8,057 nucleotides of DNA from JBFMDH01 sp044868105 (GTDB lineage: Bacteria > Acidobacteriota > Blastocatellia > UBA7656): assembly GCA_044868105.1 (NCBI GenBank), contig JBIOWC010000503.1:1-8057 (forward strand). The letters are read 5' to 3'. This document shows, in pieces, positions 1-3,959 of this stretch. The position numbers and the translations under genes were made by a program. The notes under the pieces were generated by a model that was given only the letters and a program-made list of their open reading frames with translations, did no database searches and had not been told where the DNA came from. The number at the start of each line of letters is the position of its first letter. The first letter of the stretch is position 1.

Positions 1-46
1 TTATTTATCGGTAAAAGAAGGGCGGTCTGTTGTCAGGGACGAGGTC

Positions 47-134
47 ATCTTCTGATGGGGCGGAAAAGACGGATGGCGCTTTATCCGCCCCAGCCGATGG
101 CGCTTTATCCGCCTTTTCCGTCTAATCAGAAGAT
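47..134. repeat. Imperfect inverted repeat enclosing an 18-bp direct repeat
   Basis: The outer arms are a perfect 10-bp inverted repeat, ATCTTCTGAT (47-56) and ATCAGAAGAT (125-134). Inside them CGGAAAAGACGGAT (61-74) matches the complement of ATCCGCCTTTTCCG (107-120) at 13 of 14 positions. The interior contains two identical copies of GATGGCGCTTTATCCGCC (72-89 and 96-113), offset by 24 bp. As RNA this could fold into a long hairpin. No T-tract follows on either strand, so it is not a standard terminator. It could be a small REP/MITE-like element, or, because 24 is a multiple of three, the leftover of a coding repeat. Confidence 0.6.
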
Positions 135-513
135 AAATTTTTACTTGTAGTTGGGCGGGACTTTACTTATTTAGCGCCCATCGCTGGCCAACCTATTTCT
201 TCCTGACCCACTACTTGAATTCGACATAAGAGCGCGCGCCTTGAAATCGGATTGACAAGCCTTACAAACAAATCTTTCAGGCTCAAAAGCCTCCCGATGA
301 TCTAAGTCTTTCGCCGAGCTTGACGATTTCCGGCAAACTTTCGCGCCCCTTTGCTAAGCGCTGGCGAGGTGGTGACCATCAATGTCTAGGGTCAACCAGC
401 GCCTGAAGGGCGCTTGCAGTTTCAAGGTGTTGCGAACCGGTGTGCCGCTTAGCGGCGGTTCATTAAGCCGCGGTTAATAAAAACCCTGATTATTTGGGCA
501 ATGAATTTTATAG

Positions 514-541
514 TTGATAATCACCTGAAATACCCTATAAT
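514..541 (+). promoter_or_regulatory. Sigma-70-like promoter of the HTH gene
   Basis: TTGATA (514-519, 5 of 6 matches to the -35 consensus) and TATAAT (536-541, perfect -10) are separated by 16 bp. They lie 61 bp upstream of the ATG at 603. This is the clearest promoter in the window. Transcription would be expected to begin near 548, inside or just after the palindrome at 538-553. Confidence 0.65.
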
Positions 542-553
542 GACGCGTCGTTA
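538..553. promoter_or_regulatory. Palindromic putative operator overlapping the -10 box
   Basis: TAATGACGCGTCGTTA is a 16-bp palindrome with a single imperfect pair (T541 against G550). It begins inside the -10 hexamer, so a protein bound here would block RNA polymerase. The half-site TAATGACG recurs at 578-585 directly before the Shine-Dalgarno sequence, and related GTTAC and CATAAT motifs are repeated between 551 and 574. The natural candidate ligand is the HTH protein encoded just downstream (autoregulation); that link is inferred from position only. Confidence 0.45.
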
Positions 554-602
554 CGCATAATTACATAATGTTACTTTTAATGACGAAGGAGGTGTTTTTT
601 TA

Positions 603-827
603 ATGTCCTCGATTAATCTTTCTCTTCCTTTAACAGAAGCGGCGAGATTTCTTGGTATTTCCCGGCAAAAAATGTCCAGAATGGTTAAACATGGATTAAT
701 TCCCGTACATAATGATCCGCTGGATTTTAGGAAGAAAATATTTAGATTAAGCGATCTAAAACGGTTGAAGAATGCGTATGTCAAAGCTGGAATTATGAGT
801 GAGCAATTGGAGAACTGTGAACCCTGA
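603..827 (+). CDS. Small excisionase/MerR-like helix-turn-helix DNA-binding protein (74 aa)
   Basis: This is probably a DNA-binding regulator or accessory factor. Residues 9-32 (LPLTEAARFLGISRQKMSRM onward) form a winged-HTH of the MerR/excisionase (HTH_17) kind: 'TEAARFLGIS' as first helix and turn, 'RQKMSRMVKHGLIP' as recognition helix. Residues 38-55 (DPLDFRKKIFRLSDLKRL) look like the wing and following helix, where this family typically reads a resistance/DP-L-D-x-R-K-K motif. The basic charge and absence of any membrane segment support a cytoplasmic DNA binder. The start is well fixed by AAGGAGGTG (586-594) eight bases before the ATG. A strong promoter with a palindrome over its -10 box lies upstream, suggesting autoregulation. 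The stop codon sits within a stem-loop. No integrase, toxin or transposase is adjacent, so its true partner or regulon is unknown. Fold confidence is good; the specific role is not established. Confidence 0.8.
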   Translation: MSSINLSLPLTEAARFLGISRQKMSRMVKHGLIPVHNDPLDFRKKIFRLSDLKRLKNAYVKAGIMSEQLENCEP

Positions 828-849
828 GTCAGGGCTAATTTTACAGTTC
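812..849 (+). terminator. Nested stem-loop spanning the stop codon of the HTH gene (possible terminator)
   Basis: An outer 7-bp inverted repeat, GAACTGT (812-818) with ACAGTTC (843-849), encloses an inner perfect repeat, CCCTGA-G-TCAGGG (822-834). The TGA stop codon (825-827) is part of the inner arm. Four T residues (839-842, in CTAATTTTAC) follow the inner stem, a weak version of an intrinsic terminator. A competing pairing exists between AACCC (820-824) and GGGTT (850-854). The dyad symmetry is certain; the termination function is tentative. Confidence 0.4.
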
Positions 850-1409
850 GGGTTATAAGAGGGCTATGAGGTCACGGAATTGGCAAAGTCTTTAAGGGAA
901 AGCCGTAACATTTTTTATTCTGATTCATAATCTTATGATACCCGGAGGCTGAGCCAAATAATCGCTGAGGCTTATCTATTCAATAAAGTATTCGTTGACC
1001 GAGATAGAGTGGGCGGCAAAAATATTTCATTTATACCCTAATTAGAGGAAATTAGGACGGCTTAATTGATTCATCTCTCTATGAGAATTCGGATTGATTC
1101 ATTTAGAAGCGGGGGAAATACTAGGATTTGGGTGACCTGAATGAAACAATGCTTTGAGGTTTAAAGCTTAATAGAGGCTCTTCCCTGTCCAGTGCTTAAT
1201 GAGCAAGTTGTTCGTTACCTTGGTAACTATGAAAGTATGGGTAGGGAAGTATATTCCAATAATTACTCTGATTAATCGAGGCGGCCCTTCATTGGTAAAC
1301 TGGTTAATCGCCGGTGCCTGGAGAATTAGGTCATCTCAGTTATTGCTCAAGCCATTAATTTCCTACCCCCCCGGTTCCCAAAAGAATTGATAATTAAATG
1401 GGGTAAATT
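828..1409. other. AT-rich intergenic region with short palindromes and repeats
   Basis: No supported gene lies between the HTH gene and the response regulator. Visible structure: a TCATAA-TC-TTATGA palindrome (925-938); a 7-bp stem CCTAATT/AATTAGG with a 6-nt loop (1037-1056); a direct repeat ATTGATTCAT (1065-1074 and 1093-1102, 28 bp apart); and GTTACC-TT-GGTAAC (1214-1227). A 63-codon open frame at 1199-1390 has no ribosome binding site and no recognisable domain and was not called. No promoter with two good boxes was found for the gene at 1410. Confidence 0.5.
1214..1227. promoter_or_regulatory. 14-bp palindrome upstream of the response regulator
   Basis: GTTACCTTGGTAAC has perfect 6-bp arms around a TT centre, located 182 bp before the ATG at 1410. 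Perfect short palindromes of this spacing are typical binding sites for dimeric regulators. The arm GTTAC also occurs in the HTH promoter region (551-554 and 570-574 carry GTTAC-type sequences). No recognised regulator box is matched, so this is a candidate only. Confidence 0.25.
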
Positions 1410-2138
1410 ATGAAACCTTCATTAAGTCCATCCTCGCTTGGCAATATCCCTATACGAGTTTTGTTGATTGACCATTTAGACATGATTCGTGCCGGGTTAA
1501 GGCTGTTAATTGAAGCGGATCCAGATATCAAAATTGTGGGTGAAGCGGCCACCTACCCAGACGCTCTTACCATAGCCAGCAGGGAAAAGCCCGATGTTAT
1601 CCTCCTTGATTTGATTATGGGTAACGAAAACGGACTGGATTACATTCCTAAATTTATGAATGTTTCTTCCCATTCCGGGATTATCATCCTGACAGCCTTG
1701 CAAGACCCGGATGTTCACCAACGGGCCGTTGAATTTGGAGCAATGGGGTTGGTCGGTAAAGAAAAAAGTCCCGAGACGCTCATTCTCGCAATCAAAAAAG
1801 TTCACCAAGGAGAGGTCTGGCTTAATCGCACGTTGATCGGAAACTTATTAAAGGGAAGATCACGCGAAAGACAATCCTGGAATGCCGATGCCGTTCAAGT
1901 TCAAATTCGTGACCTGACCAAACGCGAGCGTGAAATTATCAAGTTAGTTGCCACCGGGAAAAAAAATAAGCAGATTGCTGAGACTTTATCAATTAGTGAC
2001 ATAACCGTCCGACACCATCTTACATCAATATTTAATAAACTTGCCTTGACCGATCGTTTTGAGTTAATTATCTATGCGTATAAACATGGCTTAGGGGATT
2101 CGACAAATGTCCACAATCTCCCAATCCGAAATCGCTGA
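1410..2138 (+). CDS. NarL/FixJ-family response regulator (REC + LuxR-type HTH), orphan
   Basis: This is a two-component response regulator and transcription factor of 242 residues, slightly longer than the usual 210-220 because of a 14-residue N-terminal lead, an inter-domain linker and a short C-terminal tail. The receiver domain spans about residues 15-138. Phosphoacceptor Asp67 lies in 'DVILLDLIMG', the switch Thr95 in 'IIILTA' and the conserved Lys117 in 'GLVGKEKSPE'. The acidic pair that coordinates magnesium normally reads Asp-Asp; here it is Asp21-His22. The DNA-binding domain (about 169-228) begins 'LTKREREIIKLVATGKKNKQ' and contains 'SDITVRHHLTSIFNKL', a classic LuxR_C HTH. The start at 1410 is preceded by GGGG (1400-1403), a weak ribosome binding site six bases away. 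No histidine kinase is next to it. Both flanks are long non-coding stretches, so it looks monocistronic. It might control the exopolysaccharide genes downstream, but nothing in the sequence proves this. Confidence 0.9.
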   Translation: MKPSLSPSSLGNIPIRVLLIDHLDMIRAGLRLLIEADPDIKIVGEAATYPDALTIASREKPDVILLDLIMGNENGLDYIPKFMNVSSHSGIIILTALQDPDVHQRAVEFGAMGLVGKEKSPETLILAIKKVHQGEVWLNRTLIGNLLKGRSRERQSWNADAVQVQIRDLTKREREIIKLVATGKKNKQIAETLSISDITVRHHLTSIFNKLALTDRFELIIYAYKHGLGDSTNVHNLPIRNR

Positions 2139-2272
2139 AAAGATTTTTGCCGTTACTCAATCGGACCGTTCACTGAAAACCGGTTAGTCAGTAAAAAAAC
2201 TCAGGCAAACGCCATAATGCGTATTACACTTGGGACTTGGATAAAAATCAGAGCACCTTTGGGACAAATTAG

Positions 2273-2341
2273 TTCTAGTATAAATGTGCCAGCTCAATAG
2301 GCACATTTATACATAATAATGAGAAAAAACCGGCACTAGAA
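2273..2341. repeat. Perfect 13-bp stem-loop within an outer inverted repeat
   Basis: GTATAAATGTGCC (2278-2290) and GGCACATTTATAC (2300-2312) are exact reverse complements separated by nine bases. Around them a second inverted repeat, TTCTAGT (2273-2279) and ACTAGAA (2335-2341), makes a nested arrangement. The plus-strand 3' side runs into an A-rich rather than T-rich segment, and the minus-strand 3' side has only scattered Ts, so it is not a textbook intrinsic terminator. It could be an operator, an RNA processing or stability hairpin, or the end of a mobile repeat. A chance origin for a perfect 13-bp stem with a short loop is unlikely. Confidence 0.75.
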
Positions 2342-2369
2342 GACCAGAGAATAAAGGGAGCATTAGACG

Positions 2370-2414
2370 ATGCAATTTGAAAGATTATTGTTATATGGTA
2401 AGGTCTCTTTGTAA
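2370..2414 (+). CDS. Possible 14-codon leader-type ORF
   Basis: The peptide would be MQFERLLLYGKVSL. A Shine-Dalgarno-like AAGGGAG (2354-2360) lies nine bases before the ATG, and the frame ends in TAA. It sits between the strong stem-loop (2278-2312) and the potential structured RNA (2461-2622), the kind of position a leader peptide would occupy. It is too short to be distinguished from chance by sequence alone and contains no run of identical codons that would point to amino-acid attenuation. Confidence 0.18.
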   Translation: MQFERLLLYGKVSL

Positions 2415-2460
2415 AATCTGTTGGATTACTCACTCTAACGGATGTAAGTATTTGGTTAAT

Positions 2461-2622
2461 CAATGCCCTAAAGTGTTTTAGTAAATGGTTGTTGCTTCAA
2501 ACTAAAAAATTAGGCATTGCCTGAAACGAAAGTAAAGAATACAGGCTTCCGAGTCACTTGCGTGGGAATCGGTGTCATGAATTTTTGAATGATGCCAAGC
2601 TAAGGAAAGCTTAGTAGCAAGT
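2461..2622 (+). ncRNA. Candidate structured RNA upstream of a small ORF
   Basis: Several mutually compatible stems occur in series. CAATGCC (2461-2467) pairs with GGCATTG (2513-2519) and encloses CTAAA-gtgt-TTTAG (2468-2481). GCCTG (2519-2523) can pair with CAGGC (2542-2546), sharing one base with the previous helix. A three-way junction can form from ACTTGC/GCAAGT (2556-2561 with 2617-2622), GGTGTCAT/ATGATGCC (2571-2578 with 2589-2596, using two G-U pairs) and GCTAAG/CTTAGT (2599-2604 with 2610-2615, loop GAAAG). It ends about 20 bases before an AAGGAG ribosome binding site. It was compared by eye with the cyclic-di-GMP-I, purine and TPP riboswitches and matches none. Such folds can arise by chance in AT-rich DNA, so this is a hypothesis. 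Confidence 0.25.
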
Positions 2623-2651
2623 TGAATCTTAAGACCCGAAAAGGAGTTTAT

Positions 2652-2744
2652 ATGAACCCCCTGTCATCCTCACAAAAAACTTTGAAATATTTGTATTGGT
2701 TGTATCCTACCCATCCTTTGTACGAATTCATCAAAACAGGTTGA
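2652..2744 (+). CDS. Possible small protein of 30 residues
   Basis: The frame starts at ATG 2652 behind a good Shine-Dalgarno sequence, AAGGAG (2641-2646), with a five-base spacer, and ends with TGA. The peptide begins MNPLSSSQKTLKYLYWLYP. It is rich in Tyr, Leu and Lys, has an aromatic central segment (LKYLYWLYPTHPLY) and no clear transmembrane helix or signal peptide. No family is recognised. It follows a stretch with strong potential for RNA folding. The ribosome binding site is its only positive evidence; it could equally be chance in a long intergenic region. Confidence 0.3.
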   Translation: MNPLSSSQKTLKYLYWLYPTHPLYEFIKTG

Positions 2745-2821
2745 CATACCCTAAACCTACCAATCACCCATTGAAGGCTTTAGTGAGAAACTGCCAGAGC
2801 AAGCGAATTTAGTTCCCTAGA

Positions 2822-2926
2822 AGTTGATTCAACTAAATCGTGTAATCTAGCTGGTACACGGGTTTGCCATGTCGTGGCCGACTGTCGATTGCTCAATAAA
2901 TAAAATTGTTTCTCTTGAACAATTTT
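2822..2926. repeat. Run of five short inverted repeats
   Basis: In order: AGTTG-att-CAACT (2822-2834); CGTGTA...TACACG with a 10-base loop (2839-2860); GCCA-tgtcg-TGGC (2866-2878); CGAC-t-GTCG (2879-2887); and AAAATTGTT-tctcttg-AACAATTTT (2902-2926, 9 bp, the strongest). The spacing superficially recalls a cloverleaf, but there is no 7-bp acceptor stem, no 5-bp/7-nt anticodon arm and no TTCRANY T-loop, so a tRNA was not called. Individually only the last stem is notable. Confidence 0.35.
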
Positions 2927-3418
2927 GCTGGCAGCTTGCCCAAATAGGAATCAGCTCTGCGTTCCGGCAAAACCTCTCTATCTAAAACTTCCAATTTAAG
3001 TGAGCACAATTTTTTCTGCCGCGAAAAGCGGTTTCCCTAGGGGTTTAACTGTACGGGCGGAGTTTGGCCTGCAAGTGGCTCGCGCTTACCATCCATAACA
3101 CTATTTATTCTTGAATTTGATTCTTACTGAAGTAAAAATTTTTCACAATAAAAGGATTACTCAAGCCGTTTTTATTCAATCTAAGCAGCAAAGACACAGG
3201 GTTCAATCAATTTAAGTCAAACGAGATTATCGTGAGGAAGGAATAATCGCGAACCCATCTCGCGCATCACCTCTGACTTAGCGAATAACAACACTTAACC
3301 AAACATAGCGAGCCAGCCTCAAACACCAAGCCTAGCTCCCATCGTCGTTCATTAAAGTCGAATGGGTTGCTGCGCTGCGGATGAGGGGTTGCTCGCAGGT
3401 GATGAATTGAGAGTGTAA

Positions 3419-3763
3419 ATGAATAATTTTTTATCGCTTACCGCCACTTTGGAGCGTCGGAGAAAACCGCGCATCTATCAACCTTTTCAAGTCAAAGTCA
3501 ACGGGATGACGGCAGGAGGAGAAGCCTTTGACGTGGTCACGGTTCTCGACAATATGAGTTCTACGGGAATTTATTTGAAGTTGGATAAGCGCGTTGAACT
3601 CGGCGTGAAGCTTAACATGATCATTCGACTTTCAACCTCCAATGATGAAGAGCTGGAAGTGGCGAGAGTCGCCGTAGAGTGCGAGGTTGTCCGTCGCGAT
3701 CCTTTTCCTGATGGAACGTGGGGCGTAGCTTTAACGATTATCAAGCGCCGCTTTGTACGTTGA
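3419..3763 (+). CDS. Stand-alone PilZ domain protein (cyclic di-GMP receptor)
   Basis: This is a 114-residue single-domain PilZ protein, expected to bind cyclic di-GMP in the cytoplasm and adjust a partner. Both signature motifs are present in the right order: the RxxxR motif in 'ERRRKPRIYQPF' (Arg14 to Arg18 within residues 12-23) and N-x-S-x-x-G in 'DNMSSTGIYL' (Asn45, Ser47, Gly50). The beta-barrel continues through 'VAVECEVVRRDPFPDGTWGV' (84-103), ending just before the basic C-terminus KRRFVR. The start at 3419 has only a weak GAGAG ribosome binding site (3409-3413). An 8-bp direct repeat GGGTTGCT (3364-3371 and 3386-3393) and a CTGCG/CGCAG inverted repeat lie in the leader. It directly precedes the polysaccharide export gene in the same orientation, so cyclic di-GMP control of exopolysaccharide production is a reasonable inference; PilZ proteins are known to do this in other systems. 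Confidence 0.88.
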   Translation: MNNFLSLTATLERRRKPRIYQPFQVKVNGMTAGGEAFDVVTVLDNMSSTGIYLKLDKRVELGVKLNMIIRLSTSNDEELEVARVAVECEVVRRDPFPDGTWGVALTIIKRRFVR

Positions 3764-3959
3764 ATCAAAAATTGCAGGAGGGGGCAGGCGATCTTTAGCT
3801 TGGAAAATCAAGCCCTTGCTTATGCAACCTGATTCGAAGAACAGCTTGAGCTCCTTAATAAAGCCCTTGGTTTTTCGATTACTGGTTTGCAACCCCTTAA
3901 AACGCAAATCGGCCTTGCGGGCTAGACCACCTATAGTCAGCACCATAAGAGAAAAATTT

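Larger units (their letters stand above)
1..602. other. Gene-poor left flank upstream of the HTH gene
   Basis: No complete gene is supported here. The stretch holds the inverted/direct repeat element at 47-134, a stop-free but start-less forward frame at 245-406 (53 codons), a GC-rich palindromic patch at 444-478 (GCCGCT-T-AGCGGC, then ATTAA...TTAAT around CCGCGG), and the promoter and palindrome of the HTH gene at 514-553. On the minus strand a 38-codon stop-terminated frame lies at 5-121 and contains a repeated Ala-Asp-Lys-Ala-Pro-Ser unit; it has no start and a TAG immediately upstream, so it can only be a remnant or chance. The impression is of an intergenic region with possible decayed coding pieces. 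Confidence 0.5.
2139..3418. other. 1.28-kb gene-poor region rich in inverted repeats
   Basis: No conventional gene is supported across this AT-rich stretch between the response regulator and the PilZ gene. It contains the strong stem-loop at 2273-2341, two short ORFs with Shine-Dalgarno sequences (2370-2414, 2652-2744), a block of stems able to form branched RNA (2461-2622), a run of hairpins (2822-2926), a further pair of inverted repeats around 3222-3262 (GATTAT/ATAATC and CGAGAT/ATCTCG), and just before the PilZ gene an 8-bp direct repeat GGGTTGCT (3364-3371, 3386-3393). A perfect TTGACA occurs at 2741-2746 but no -10 box lies at the right distance. No tRNA cloverleaf or known riboswitch consensus was recognised. 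Confidence 0.5.

Noticed and set aside
1..150. 50-codon forward frame open from the window edge, with a MALYPP repeat
   Set aside because: All of the apparent protein repeat comes from the 18-bp DNA repeat, no family is recognisable, and at least one minus-strand frame is equally open across the same bases.
252..280. TTGACA at 252-257 as a promoter
   Set aside because: No acceptable -10 hexamer 16-18 bp downstream, and no gene follows for 320 bp.
551..784. 77-codon minus-strand frame opposite the HTH gene
   Set aside because: It is the antisense shadow of a well-supported gene with its own promoter and ribosome binding site.
880..897. TTGGCA as a sigma-54 -24 element
   Set aside because: The -12 GC dinucleotide is missing at the required spacing.
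865..912. Resemblance to a cyclic-di-GMP-I riboswitch (GGTCACGG...GGCAAA...GCCGTAACA)
   Set aside because: A few conserved-looking words are present, but the order and the second and third helices of the consensus do not fit, and no gene of suitable function follows directly.
1199..1390. 63-codon forward open frame (MSKLFVTLVTMKVW...) just before the response regulator
   Set aside because: No ribosome binding site before the ATG, no recognisable domain, unconvincing composition, and it crosses a palindrome and an apparent regulatory region.
2275..2463. 62-codon minus-strand open frame
   Set aside because: It reads across the 13-bp hairpin, has no ribosome binding site on that strand and no recognisable family; most likely chance in AT-rich DNA.
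2741..2769. Perfect TTGACA as a -35 box
   Set aside because: The expected -10 position (around 2763-2770) reads ATCACCCA, nothing like TATAAT.
2839..2915. Possible tRNA (D-arm-like GTGTAATCTAGCTGGTACAC followed by other stems)
   Set aside because: No acceptor stem, no proper anticodon arm and no TTCRANY T-loop.
3753..3959. N-terminal extension of the export protein starting at TTG 3753
   Set aside because: No ribosome binding site for any start upstream of 3960, the extension has no family resemblance and would overlap the PilZ stop; ATG 3960 with AAGAG is preferred.
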